A program made the translations under genes and the position numbers. DNA of 64,000 nucleotides from Pseudo-nitzschia pungens (lineage: Eukaryota; Bacillariophyta; Bacillariophyceae; Bacillariales; Bacillariaceae): assembly GCA_037355855.1 (NCBI GenBank), contig CM074765.1:1550001-1614000 (forward strand). The letters are read 5' to 3'. Below, piece by piece: positions 43,338 through 53,886 of this stretch (positions within the stretch are counted from its first letter, which is position 1; every line of letters begins with the position of its first letter). The notes under the pieces were generated by a model. The model saw nothing but the letters and a program-made list of their open reading frames with translations. It searched no databases and had not been told where the DNA came from.

Positions 43338-43419
43338 GACACCGTGGCCGAGCGGTTAAGGCGATCGACTAGAAATCGATTGGGTTTATCCCGCGTAGGT
43401 TCGAGTCCTGCCGGTGTCG
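43338..43419 (+). tRNA. tRNA-Ser(AGA)
   Basis: 82 nt, class II. The acceptor GACACCG pairs with CGGTGTC; the discriminator is G. D arm TGGCCGAGCGGTTAAGGC, anticodon AGA in loop CTAGAAA, a long variable arm (TGGGTTTATCCCGC), and T arm TAGGTTCGAGTCCTG. No intron. No T4 run follows before tRNA-Pro. Confidence 0.95.
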
Positions 43420-43425
43420 ATAGCC

Positions 43426-43442
43426 GTACAAGCGGCTTGTAC
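43426..43442 (+). other. Palindromic spacer between tRNA-Ser and tRNA-Pro
   Basis: GTACAAGC-G-GCTTGTAC is a near-perfect 17-nt palindrome. It fills most of the 26-nt gap between the two tRNAs and could fold in a joint precursor, perhaps as a processing signal. Confidence 0.7.
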
Positions 43443-43445
43443 GTA

Positions 43446-43517
43446 GTCCACTTGGTCTAGGGGCATGATTCTTCCTTAGGGTGGAAGAGGTCCCGGGTTC
43501 GATTCCCGGAGTGGACC
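43446..43517 (+). tRNA. tRNA-Pro(AGG)
   Basis: 72 nt. The acceptor GTCCACT pairs fully with AGTGGAC; the discriminator is C, as in eukaryotic tRNA-Pro. Anticodon arm CTTCC-TTAGGGT-GGAAG with anticodon AGG, and T arm CCCGGGTTCGATTCCCGG. A TTTT run follows directly at 43519-43522. Confidence 0.95.
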
Positions 43518-43518
43518 G

Positions 43519-43522
43519 TTTT
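43519..43522 (+). terminator. Pol III T-tract for the Ser-Pro tRNA pair
   Basis: TTTT one base after tRNA-Pro, the only such run after either tRNA of the pair. Confidence 0.75.
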
Positions 43523-44973
43523 GTTACCGTCGCTTACAGTTGCACTCGGGAATCGCACGAAACGGAGAGCATTGTAAGAGCACGTACTTTGCTCTAGGGA
43601 GCAAATGGTCCGTGTAAGGTTGCCGTACGGTGCGCCTGTTCATTCGAAAAGGACATGCGTACTACGAGGAGTGCATTTTTTGCTTCTTTCGCTTTAGTAG
43701 ATTCACTGGGAGATACTTCTAATAAAATACGACGAAATACTACTTATTTCAATAGCTAACTCTAAACACCAAAGATGGGATCTAAATTACTCAGTCTGTA
43801 ACCAGCCTTTGATGTGGCCTCAATCAAAGAGTCAAGACCCCAAGTTGTAGAACGACAAAGACAAAACAAACCTCCGACAACAAGCAGGGAAATAAGCAAA
43901 CAAATTGCACAAAAGAGCGACTCGAAAGGGAGTGAAGTGGAAATGAAGTATCAAAGGAACAGTACTACTATGGTACCGGACGGAAATCAGGAAAAGCAAT
44001 TGCTAAAAGTGCAAAAACTGCACTTTCCCAAAAAGCAAAAAGTGTACTTTGAAGACACCAACCATCTGCCACGGGACGGGAATCAGGAAAAGCACCAAGT
44101 TTGGATCTGCAAGGTCAAGAAGAAAGAGGCAAAGCCATGCCTAGGATCCATTACTAAGCCAAGCACGCATCAAGACAGGCTCCTGTTGATAATTGGGTGA
44201 TCCTTCCACGCTCACAACACTCCTATGGGAATGAATGATATGGTGCTTAGAATGAACAGTGGAATGGCACTTTGATGGGAAGGTCTTGAAAGTGCACTTA
44301 TTTGCTTCTTGTTGGCAAAGTTTGGTACATACATTCAAAGACAGAGCAGAAGAAGGGAATTGCGTATCATCACCAATTCCTACATTTGTGGTCAGCAAGG
44401 ATTCCACCAACAAGCTCGTTGTTACTATTTCACGCATTCTGACCCGACGCCAGCAGTATTAATTCTCAGGTTTTCTGGGTACCTGAATTCGAATTCATGA
44501 TTCTTACTGTCCCTATTGTTGTTTTATACTGCAGATGTATTTACAACCGCAGAATGACTCAGGACTCCATGTTATGATGGCACTTTCATACTGAGATCTT
44601 GTCATTGATACTACGCGTCCCACATCAATTGAGAATAAATCCAACATGCGCCAAAAACTTGGCACCACTTGATTACAAGAGTTCCAACCAGGGAAGAATT
44701 TTTGGCACTGTTGGTGTTCGATTGGTGCATAATTCGGCGCACGTTGGACTATCCTCAGGTGATGTCGGACGCGTAGTATTCTTCCACCTCGAGAGAAGCT
44801 AGGGTAGAATTTCTGAAAATTATTTTTGCTACGCTTTTATTGGCATGTATATCAGTAAAGTTATATTCTATTCTGATTTTGTATTTTTGCATTCTAACTT
44901 GCATAGCCATTCTCATTCTGTATCATTTTTCCCGTGAGTAGACATAGCTCAATCCACCTAATCGCGCTTTTCT
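43523..44973. other. Intergenic between tRNA-Pro and DUF1769-like gene
   Basis: No convincing gene. A plus frame at 43814-44200 starts at GTG, is Lys/Gln-rich and repeats GNQEK; it is not supported. Two related segments, CCGGACGGAAATCAGGAAAAGC near 43977 and GGGACGGGAATCAGGAAAAGC near 44074, form a weak direct repeat. Confidence 0.5.
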
Positions 44974-47661
44974 CTAGCGCGGGGAAGTTAGCGAAGTCAC
45001 ATCATGCTCCTTAGCGCTTTCCCACAAACATTCATTCCAAAGGTCAAACGACCATAGGCACGTATGGGAAGGTTCGTATTCCGCCATGACTTGCAAGGGT
45101 TGTCCGTCCAACATCTCTTTCAATTCAAGCGATCCCATAACACTTCCCAGTTCAATGGTGAAATCTTGAAAGTTTAACATGTGCTGTAAAAATTCGAAGG
45201 TATAGATCTTTGAGGGATCCGTTTTCGGTTCGGAGGATTTTTGCACGTATAATTTGTCAAACGCCTTTTTTCGTATCTTAGCACGCTGTATTGAGGATTC
45301 ATCCTTGAGCGATAATCCGAGCAGTGATCGGTGCGGCTCCGTGGATTCTTCCTTGACGTCCTCCAGTGAATTCAGACCGGTGTCATTACCTTCACCGCTG
45401 GACGTGGCGCAGCCACTCGTTTCCTTGATTTCATCGTCTATGGTGATGCATTGGGGTGTGCTCCCCAGTGGTGTAATCGAATACGGTTGTTCTACACCCT
45501 CCAGTTTGATATCGAGCTGTGGAGCAAAAAAACTTACGACCTTGAGAGCACTTTTCAAGACCCACTTAGAAGGTAGTTTTCCGAATTTTCGTCTGAGTCG
45601 AAACCCTGTGTGCAACTCCGTAAACGGAAGGACTTTTTTGAAGCGTCCACGTATGCAGGCTTGGTAGCGACGGTGGACTCCAGCGAAGTAACCCTTTGAG
45701 TCATCATAAGCTTCGGGGGTAGTCCCCTCTGAATGACGCAATCTCAAAAGGAGGGTTCCTTCGAACAAGTCGCTCTCAAAGTCAATGACTAAAGATTCCC
45801 CCGGATTTTCATTTCCATTGTTGATTGGCAAAATCACGCACTGTTCGCAGCACGCAAAATGCGGAGATTGGTCATCTTCTTCTTTTCCCCATCGTCGAGC
45901 CAGGCTTTGAGACCAGGTCAAATGGGAACCAGGCACCCAGAGGGGGTCGTGGGAATTACAGAGCCGGATCGCCTTTACTTTGGTTCCGCTTCCCGGGGTC
46001 GGTCTGAGGGCAATGGGGGCCTGTGGCCAATCTTTAGGTTCCATCGCAGGCAAAAATCTGGTAGCACACCTGCAAGGAAGTGGATCGATAGCGTTGTATA
46101 TACTTACACTATCCAAAGTGTTGTCGACGTGAGAACCATCGCTCGTTGAATTCTCCCGAATGTAAGTATTAGAGGGGGATGGGCAGGAGGGATCAAAGGT
46201 TCCGACATACACCAAACTTGCTTGTTCATATCGCTTCTTCGATTGAGACATACTGGCATAGAGACTTCGATTGGAACTTTTGCGATCCTTGCGATTCATT
46301 CTCGACTGCTGGAGATCGGCAGGGGAGATCAATTTCTTCATAGAATCAGCTGCAGTGTTGGAGCCCGAGCTCTGGATTCTATCAATTGTTTCAAACGAAC
46401 GATTGCGCAGTTGGAGCCTCTCAGTTGTATCACGTTCATCATCGTCATCGTGTTCGTCATCGTGTTCGTCATCCCAGAGTTTCAGGCCGTCCTCGAGCTG
46501 CGAGGCAAAGATGCATTCAATTGATTCTTGTACAGTGGGATCTTCGGACATGATGGATCTTGAGGAGTCGCGGTACGGATGATTGCGGTATTGCTCTCGC
46601 CGAAAGGTGTCCATCCCATCGATAGATTTTAGCGCCATGCGCCCACTCATCAGTCTCCTGTTGGATTCCTCGAAGATCAGGGCACTCTTGTCATTGTCGT
46701 TGTAAAGGTCCTCCTCAGGGATACCACAAATCGATTCCATTGAAAATGAATGATGGAAGATAGATGTGGCATTGCAACTCATTTTTGGAACAATCTCATC
46801 GGCATCTCCTCTTTCGCAGTTCTTGTTGAGACCTTTCTTTTGATTGTCATCATCTTCTCCACTCCGCCTCCTTCCCTTCTTGCGACTCAAAGGAGAAAAC
46901 GACTCTGCAACAATCGATATCTTCTCAACCATTCCATCGCTGTCGTCATTGTTTGGATTGAGTGCGGCACTGTTTGAATTGTTGTTGTTGTTACTCTCTT
47001 GATAACAGCTTCCATCGGATGAATATCGTTCCTTTTCCTTGTTGAGTGGATTCGAGTTTTGTAGCCGCTGCAAAAGGACTGGAGGGGATGAAAGAACTCG
47101 TTTCAAAAATAAAATGCTGGATTTCCGCCTATTCCCAGTGCTGTTTGTGGTTTGGACCGACGTGGCTGGTGAGATGACGACTGGGGGTCTTTCGAGTGAT
47201 GCAGTAGGATTCTGATGAGCAGTGTTACCGATGTCGAGTTGAAAATTGATCGTTCTCTGTTCCTCTTTTTGTTGTTGCTTTTTCTTCTTTTTTAACACTT
47301 TTCTTTGCCTGCGTATGGATGGAGTTCCGTTTTCACTCATAGTAGACAATCGAGAGAGAAAAGAAGGCTTCCTGGAGAGACGAGATGGAGTCGTGGTCGT
47401 GTCAAGACTCGGTATGTACAATTGATCATGAAGAGCAGTTTTGGGAGCCGATGATGGAGCTACCGACGATGAAGAAGAAAGAGAAGGCGAGTCTTTCGCT
47501 CGCTGGAACGCTGTGTTCATTCCACTGTTGCCACTTCTCTTCTTGAAGCGATTCTTCTTCGGGCTTGTAGCACCATTACCAGCACTCATTGTGCTAGACT
47601 CTTCTTCATGCTCGGCGGAATAATGCAAACTTGAGGATCCATTTCGTCGAGGAGATCCCAT
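44974..47661 (-). CDS. Large protein with C-terminal DUF1769-like domain
   Basis: 895 residues from ATG 47661 to TAG 44974-44976. The frame continues upstream only to a GTG at 47751. The first 550 or so residues are disordered-looking: Ser/Asn/Lys/Arg-rich with a KKKKKQQQKEEQ stretch and acidic DDEHDDEHDDDDE. The folded part begins near residue 560 and includes FEGTLLLRLRHSEGT, YFAGVHRRYQACIRGRFKK, LPFTELHTGF and LPSKWVLKSALKVVSFFAPQ. This order matches, from recall, DUF1769, a domain of unknown function in fungi and stramenopiles. The C-terminus has IELGSVMGSLELKEML and a Trp-rich HTCLWSFDLWNECLWE. There is no signal peptide or membrane span. The function is unknown. Confidence 0.75.
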   Translation of the reverse strand: MGSPRRNGSSSLHYSAEHEEESSTMSAGNGATSPKKNRFKKRSGNSGMNTAFQRAKDSPSLSSSSSVAPSSAPKTALHDQLYIPSLDTTTTPSRLSRKPSFLSRLSTMSENGTPSIRRQRKVLKKKKKQQQKEEQRTINFQLDIGNTAHQNPTASLERPPVVISPATSVQTTNSTGNRRKSSILFLKRVLSSPPVLLQRLQNSNPLNKEKERYSSDGSCYQESNNNNNSNSAALNPNNDDSDGMVEKISIVAESFSPLSRKKGRRRSGEDDDNQKKGLNKNCERGDADEIVPKMSCNATSIFHHSFSMESICGIPEEDLYNDNDKSALIFEESNRRLMSGRMALKSIDGMDTFRREQYRNHPYRDSSRSIMSEDPTVQESIECIFASQLEDGLKLWDDEHDDEHDDDDERDTTERLQLRNRSFETIDRIQSSGSNTAADSMKKLISPADLQQSRMNRKDRKSSNRSLYASMSQSKKRYEQASLVYVGTFDPSCPSPSNTYIRENSTSDGSHVDNTLDSVSIYNAIDPLPCRCATRFLPAMEPKDWPQAPIALRPTPGSGTKVKAIRLCNSHDPLWVPGSHLTWSQSLARRWGKEEDDQSPHFACCEQCVILPINNGNENPGESLVIDFESDLFEGTLLLRLRHSEGTTPEAYDDSKGYFAGVHRRYQACIRGRFKKVLPFTELHTGFRLRRKFGKLPSKWVLKSALKVVSFFAPQLDIKLEGVEQPYSITPLGSTPQCITIDDEIKETSGCATSSGEGNDTGLNSLEDVKEESTEPHRSLLGLSLKDESSIQRAKIRKKAFDKLYVQKSSEPKTDPSKIYTFEFLQHMLNFQDFTIELGSVMGSLELKEMLDGQPLQVMAEYEPSHTCLWSFDLWNECLWESAKEHDVTSLTSPR

Positions 47662-48829
47662 TTCTGCCTTGACTCTTGTGTCTGTAAGTCTGCTCCTCTC
47701 TTGTCCTACCCCTTTCCCTAGTGTTTCAGTGGGGAGACTCCTCTGCAGCACCGCACTTTACTACGAAGTACAAGAAGTATTTCAAAACCGATATACGAAG
47801 TATTTAGTGAACACGAGTGGTTATTCAAATTCCCGAGAAAAATTCCACAACGGATTTCATACACTACGAGACACGAGGCCGATTTTGAGAGTTCGGTGCA
47901 GCAGAATGATGAGACGGAATCAATCACACAAAAATCCATAACGCCTGCTGTTTTCGGTAGTCGATTTGTATCGGTATAACACATGTAACGATTGGCCGAA
48001 TTCTCATACATACATTAAAAAATTCCATTGGTTATTATCGTTTTCCTTTTTTTAAGATCCGGAGTGCTGCACGGGTCATTCCTTTTTCGATTGCATACAA
48101 AGCTACGGTTTGAAACTTGCATCTCGAGCGTGCCATCCTACGGCGAAGGATCGTACATACGAAGTTTCAAACGTTCGATCAACGCCTGGACGTTGTGCAG
48201 GTCGTTGACAAGACAGCATACAAGTACCCACCGTATGGTAGGTACGGGTACCGTAGATCGCAGATAGCAAGGATTGCCGAAGATTCATCTATCCGGTACT
48301 CGTACGTAACTTAAGATTTACTGTACGGTAACTTACTACCTTACTTCGTAACTTAATGTTTACAAGTCAGATTAACTTACTCCACAAGAACCAAGAGTAC
48401 TGTACAACAAAAGATTCTTTCTACTTCTAGTACGGCAGTAAGATTACAATTTGCGCATCGCGCATTTTGTCCGACGTTCCGATGTTCCAGTACTAAAAAT
48501 ACGTAGATTTCTACACAACTTTACCATGCGATATCTCGCTCCCTTTTACACCACCAATCACAACCCCAGGACCTACATGTATTAACCAAGACCTGCGCTC
48601 TTTGTTTCTGCTATTGGTTCAGTTGCTGGCTGCTTCTTTTGGTTGATTTGGTTGCCAATTCACCACTCGGCCGATTGATCCTCCGCAGCAACAACCAAAA
48701 CAAAACCGACACCTAATTTTCTACAGCACCTCCAGTACCGATTCTACAGCGATTCGAAAATACTTCTACTACGTAATACTGTTGCCGTCTTACTGTTGCC
48801 GTCTGTACTGCTTCGATCTGTTTCCAAGC
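47662..48829. other. Intergenic upstream of DUF1769-like gene
   Basis: Promoter side of the minus-strand gene. Dense in intergenic words around 48307-48385 (for example ACTTACTACCTTACTTCGTAACTT). A 14-bp duplication TACTGTTGCCGTCT occurs near 48777-48804. No coding feature. Confidence 0.55.
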
Positions 48830-49990
48830 TCCACCCTCAAGGCCCTTAAGTATATATTATACTTAATGTTCTACATTGTTTCCAAGCTTCCTAAGTGATT
48901 TCCACTTAACGTTCTACATTCTTCAAGGTTCCTTGCTAAGTCCCCTAAGTCTTTTCAAGGTGTAGTTCACGAACAGCCCCTTCCACTGTAGGTATATTTC
49001 TACAAGAAATTCCAGCTGTCATCTGTTTTCAAGTCCATTGCCCTGCTGGACCATATGTGTTTTCGCTTATGGTCCTACTGTTTCTTGACCCACGCCCCAA
49101 AGCCGCTAAGTACAGTTTGCTTAAGGCTCCACCACCTACATAACCCTCTCAGGTGTACTGTATAAATGTCATCTGTTTCCAAGTCTACTGCCCTGATGGA
49201 CCCTAAGTGTTTTCGCTTATGGTCCTACTGTTTCCTGACCCAAGCCCTAAAGCCACTAAGTACAGTTTGCTTAAGGCTCCCCTACCTACATATACCTCTC
49301 AGATGCATTCTTCAACTGTCATCTGTTTTCAAGTCTACTGCCCTGATGGACCATAAGTGTTTTCGCTTATGGTCCTACTGTTTCCTTACCCAAGCCCCAA
49401 AGCCGCTAAGTACAGCTTGCTTAAGGCTCTCCTACCTACATATACCTCTCAGATGCACACTTCAACTGTCATCTGTTTTCAAGTCTACTGCCCTGCTGGA
49501 CCATAAGTGTTCTCACTTAAGGTCCTACTATTTCCTGACCCAAGCCCCAAAGCCGCTAAGTACAGCTTGCTTAAGGCTCTCCTACCTACATAACCCTCTC
49601 AGATGCACACTTCAACTGTCATCTGTTTTCAAGTCTACTGCCCTGCTGGACCATAAGTGTTCTCACTTAAGGTCCTACTATTTCCTGACCCAAGCCCCAA
49701 AGCCGCTAAGTACAGCTTGCTTAAGGCTCTCCTACCTACATAACCCTCTCAGATGCACACTTCAACTGTCATCTGTTTTCAAGTCTACTGCCCTGATAGT
49801 CCATAATTGTTTTTGATTATGGACCTACTGTTTTTATGACCCAAGCCCCAAAGCTGCTAAGTACATGTTACTTAACGCACCACCACCTACATATACCCCT
49901 CCAGTTCACAGTACAGCAGAGACCTGTTTTCAAGCCTACAGCCCTGATGGTCCATAAGTGTTTTCACTTAAAGGCCCTGTTTCCAAGCTA
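48830..49990 (+). repeat. 150-bp tandem array with conserved hairpins
   Basis: The landmark ATCTGTTTTC (or TCTGTTTCC) recurs at 49021, 49171, 49321, 49471, 49621 and 49771, an exact 150-bp spacing. A decayed copy lies at about 49921, and shorter related pieces extend back to about 48830. Each unit carries a hairpin such as GGACCATAAG-TGTTTTCG-CTTATGGTCC. The copy near 49797 reads GTCCATAAT...ATTATGGAC, so both arms changed together. A second small stem, TAAG...CTTA, follows in each unit. Because 150 is divisible by three, an open frame of 216 codons (49166-49816) runs through the array, but it consists only of repeat translation. Whether the locus is transcribed is unknown. Confidence 0.88.
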
Positions 49991-50640
49991 CTACAGGAGA
50001 GCAAGTTCAAGTTCGAACAGAAGGCCAGCTGTTACGAATTTGAATTTGGTAGTAGGCTCCACCGCCTCTACGTGTCTCCTACTACGAAGTTCGAACAGAA
50101 GGACAGCTGTTACGAATTTGGTAGTAGGCTCCGTACTATATGTACCATACAGTGGTAAGGAATGTGTTTGGGGCACTCGCATTACTGATGCTGCAATACA
50201 GCATGCAGAGACCAGTTTTGCTTGCGTCAGCTGACCACTTGCATTACAGATACTATGTATCTAGGCAAGGGTTTTGCTTGTGTCAGCTGACCACTCCAAG
50301 CATCACTGATGCTGTACAGTGGCATTCAAGGGACAGTTTTGCTTGTGTTTTCCCTTTCACGTTCTTGTTACCCCGTCTCCTGTACGCTTTGCAACAGCTG
50401 TGTCTGTTGTGCTCTGGACTGGTTCGTTTTTTTCCTGTTTCTTACCAAGGTTCGTTTGCAAAATAGCCGTCTTTACAACCTGGGGCCTATTCCCCATGGT
50501 TGAGGCGGCGCGTCGTTCTACAACTTGGGGCCTAACCTCTCTTCGATTGAGGCGACGATAAAGTCTGGTTACAGACTGAGTAGCTTTTAACCACCTTCGG
50601 TGGATTTTCCTACTTAAATAAGTATATTATTATTAGTACG
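49991..50640 (+). other. Hairpin-rich, internally repeated tail of the array
   Basis: Continues the array's style with new repeat types. AAGTTCGAACAGAAGG occurs at 50009 and 50087 (78-bp period), with GTAGTAGG and CCTACTAC between them able to pair. TTTTGCTTG followed by GTCAGCTGACCACT recurs near 50215 and 50272. Two related blocks (ACAACCTGGGGCCTA near 50475 and ACAACTTGGGGCCTA near 50519) follow. Small stems close the region: GTCTG-GTTA-CAGAC, CCACC-TTC-GGTGG and TACTTA-AA-TAAGTA near 50552-50634. No protein is recognised. It could be a structured non-coding transcript. Confidence 0.55.
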
Positions 50641-50967
50641 GCAGTAAGATTAGGACGTAAGGTTTACCGGTAAATTTACTATTATAATTATTTTTATCAT
50701 GTGAACAAGATGATTAAAATTAATCCTACATTCCAGCACAGCAACATGTTTGCATTTCCATCCCCGCGGCGACTCTCTAGAGTTGTCCTCGACTAAAACT
50801 CGATCGAGTTTGGACGATTGGTTCACACTTCCCTGTAATACCACCACTCGCAATAGTACCGTACTACTAGCAGCTGGTGCTGCGCTTTTCAATTCTTGTT
50901 AGTGGCCCCGCTTTCTTCTTCTTGTTGTTGTTGTTGCTATTGTGAAAACTTTGTGGTATATATATAT

Positions 50968-51005
<38 letters not shown>

Positions 51006-52127
51006 ATGAACTCACTGTGGTTACTACTGGAACCAGGTTTCTTGTTGGCAGTGATCTTGGCCCCCAGCACTTGCCCTGATGCTTCGAAACAAGGAACTTT
51101 GCATTTTGCTTCCCAATATCTTACTTAACCTGGCACTTGCTTTTCAGTAAACAATATTTGCAGTTCCAAGATTTCCAAGCACCGCATACTAATTATTTCC
51201 ACTTTACTCAAAGGGCAGAGCAATGATGTTTGCTATTCACTATCATTGTGTTTAAAAAATCCCTTCCGACTGCCAGAAAACCTAGCACAAACACAGTAGG
51301 GATCTACAGATGCCACAAAAACCAAAAACACTCCAGATTCCTCACCTGCCTAAAGAAGTTCTGAATACCTTTGGAGTATTCCTACACTGAGACTTAAGTT
51401 GCTGGTGATCAACTTTGTTTTCTTATTGTTCTGGTTTGCACCAAGCATTGGCTGTGAACTAGATGAAGAATAGGCAGCTTAACTTTTTCCTTATGCTCCT
51501 TCTTCTTTGTGTAAACCAACAAATAAGCAAGAAGGCAAACAATTTCTGTCATACTCTTTGTAACCTTCATACAAACCTACTAGCATGTTTTTGGGCTAAT
51601 ACCAGTACTACTACTATATCACTACTACTAATACATCAATAGAGCTGTTGACGGCTTGCTGCTATCACTACTAGTAGATGATACAAAGTTGTGTCCTGAT
51701 CCGGTTCATTGGAACTCGAGCGACATCATCGAATACAACAAGCACAAGCTTCGTACTGGTGTCTCCTTGTTGTTCCGATATTCTTCTCGTATCATTTCAT
51801 CCATACGGTAAGGTTACCGTAATTTTACTGCTGAATGCGTGAAATGGCCATACAATGAATCTGAGCTACAGAACGAGTTTTGTTCTTCGTTGACGTTCGC
51901 CCAGTTAATCGAGAAATAAATCGTAATCACTGATAATCACTGATCATACCATGCATCTGGTACCAGTATAGCGTGCGGTCCCCCAAGCCCTAAGCCCAAA
52001 GATCATGATTCATCATCATTCATCTCAATCATCAATCGAAGATCAAAATCCGACTACACCCTGTGCTCAATACGAGTACCTTACCCCTACGTTCTGCGAA
52101 GAGAAGTGCGGCTCGTAAACTCCTACT
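50641..52127. other. Intergenic upstream of the NPPY methyltransferase
   Basis: No gene recognised. Contains a (TA)n microsatellite and, at 51805-51820, the palindrome ACGGTAAGGTTACCGT. Confidence 0.55.
50957..51006. repeat. (TA)n microsatellite
   Basis: About 50 bp of alternating T and A with one AA interruption near 50979. Confidence 0.95.
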
Positions 52128-53327
52128 ATGGACGATCCAAGTTCAACGCGAAAGGATCTGGAGAAGTCCCAGAAGAAAAAACAAAAGAAGAAGAAGAAGA
52201 ACAAACAAGCAAAGAATACGCCCGAAAATGATGCTCGAGAACCTTCGTCAACCAATCCGACGTCCTCTGTAGCAACTGCGAACTCCCACGTCGGATGTAT
52301 CGATGACAAACGTATTTTAGAGCAAAAACCACCGGGATCGCATCCCTTTCCGGTTGATGATTCTGATCATTGCGAGACCCCACTCCAGGCGTACAAGGAC
52401 CTGGAAGTCGTTCTGGATCGATTGCTTTGGATGGACCGGGATGATTCCGGAGAAGATCCAAAAAGGAACAATAAAGCTTCCAAAATAGAAAAGCCGACAC
52501 TGAAAAAGAAACCCCGGTCGCAACTGATCATCTACGATCCCTACTATTGCGACGGCGGTGTCAAAACCAAGCTGGCCTCCATGGGATTCACCAATGTCAT
52601 CAATCGGAATAGGGATTTTTATCAGGATATTGCCTCTGGAAACATCCCCGAGTACGACGTTTTGGTGACCAACCCACCATATTCGGGAAAACACATGGAA
52701 CGCATACTCGAATTTTGCAGCCAGCAATCACGGTCTTCCAATACAAAGAAGAAAAAGGCCTTCTTTTTGCTTCTTCCTCACTTTGTCTACACCAAAGACT
52801 ACTATCAGAGGGCCCTGGCTTCTTCGTTCCACACTGGCACGCATTCCTTCTTTTACTTTTTGGTTCCCGAGATGCGATACGCTTACATTCCTCCGGCATG
52901 GGTAGCCGAGCGAAGCGGTGCTAGCAAGGCCCTGGTGAAGGGCAAGGATACGACGGCACCCTTTCCGAGCTTTTGGTATTGCCACGGTCCGTCGGCGGCC
53001 ACCACGCGTGCCGCTGGCAGCAGCAGCAGCAGCGGTTCGTCGTTGTCGTCGAAACCGAATCCACACCACGACGAGGCGTGGCTGGAGGAAACCTTTGGTC
53101 CCACCGGCTCGTTCCGATCCAGACACAAGTCGTCGCGGTTGCGCTACGCTCGGGTGGCGGGGGACATTCCACGGGACTTCAAGGGGGAATTCGATGCTAC
53201 CAAGAAACGACCCAATCCGCGGGCCCGCAAGCGGCAGCGGCAAAAACAGCTGACGTCGCGACGGCAGCCACCCGTGGCGTCAACGCAGGCACAGCAACCC
53301 AAAAAGAAAAAGAAACGGAGGTATTGA
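52128..53327 (+). CDS. Putative SAM-dependent methyltransferase with NPPY motif
   Basis: 399 residues from ATG 52128 to TGA 53325-53327, one exon. The core runs about 130-270: LIIYDPYYCDGGVKTKL (probably the SAM-binding strand and loop), then EYDVLVTNPPYSGKHMERIL with NPPY near 182, the catalytic tetrapeptide of amino-group methyltransferases acting on adenine, cytosine or Gln. AFFLLLPHFVYTKDYY follows. The flanks are low complexity: a Lys-rich N-terminus (KKKQKKKKKNKQ) and a Lys/Arg-rich C-terminus ending PKKKKKRRY, consistent with nuclear or nucleolar location. The usual glycine-rich motif I is replaced by DPYYCDGG, so this is not a standard N6-DNA or METTL3-type enzyme. RNA, DNA or protein could be the substrate. 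Confidence 0.72.
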   Translation: MDDPSSTRKDLEKSQKKKQKKKKKNKQAKNTPENDAREPSSTNPTSSVATANSHVGCIDDKRILEQKPPGSHPFPVDDSDHCETPLQAYKDLEVVLDRLLWMDRDDSGEDPKRNNKASKIEKPTLKKKPRSQLIIYDPYYCDGGVKTKLASMGFTNVINRNRDFYQDIASGNIPEYDVLVTNPPYSGKHMERILEFCSQQSRSSNTKKKKAFFLLLPHFVYTKDYYQRALASSFHTGTHSFFYFLVPEMRYAYIPPAWVAERSGASKALVKGKDTTAPFPSFWYCHGPSAATTRAAGSSSSSGSSLSSKPNPHHDEAWLEETFGPTGSFRSRHKSSRLRYARVAGDIPRDFKGEFDATKKRPNPRARKRQRQKQLTSRRQPPVASTQAQQPKKKKKRRY

Positions 53328-53886
53328 GAACGATAGTAGCGCTGTCATACAATAATGGCTATTGAGTGACTCGTCATTATTATTAGCATGTCTTTAATAA
53401 TTCTTGGTGCGGCCTGCGATGGAATTGGCAACTACGGCACTGCGAGTCTTGCGGTTGCAAAATCATGGGGTGAGGCGACATTTGGAATGCAAAGGCTTCC
53501 GTCCTGCCCATCAATGCTGAGAAGTGTTTGAAAACCACAACATGTTTTCCTCAGTCGTCATGGTGATTGTGGGGTTGTGGATTATTTCTATTTTATCCTT
53601 CCAGCTTGTTTTACTGCACACCCTTTTCACTTGACGAACAATTCGCAACTTCCCGTTCGGTGTACACAGAAAAATCCATACCTCCCCTGTGGTTGCTTTC
53701 GTGATTCGCTTGCTCCACTCGAATTGGCATTCATCCGATCTGTCCTTCAATCCATACACCGCGTAACGCGAGACCAAACCCAGCTTCGGATCGCCGCCAG
53801 GGAATTGGAAACAATAGCTACTCTGCTCCCATCGCATGCTCAGTTTCACCAATGTCGTTAGGCTTCCGAGTTTGTTATTCCATGCA
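53328..53886. other. Convergent intergenic region
   Basis: 3' flanks of the methyltransferase and of the small minus-strand gene. A minus frame continues at 53511-53880 in a different phase from that gene; no splice link or homology supports it. Confidence 0.5.

Noticed and set aside
43814..44200. 128-codon Lys/Gln-rich plus frame
   Set aside because: Starts at GTG, low complexity, lies in repeat-like intergenic DNA.
49166..49816. 216-codon frame with 50-residue repeats
   Set aside because: Stays open because the DNA period of 150 is a multiple of three; hairpin co-variation fits a structure better than a protein. Kept only as part of the repeat entry.
49021..49930. Possible CRISPR-like array
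   Set aside because: Units are contiguous 150-bp repeats without unique spacers, in a eukaryotic genome, with no cas genes.
53511..53880. Minus-strand frame downstream of the small signal-peptide gene
   Set aside because: Different phase, no start of its own outside the overlapping gene, no recognisable motif; probably 3' flank.
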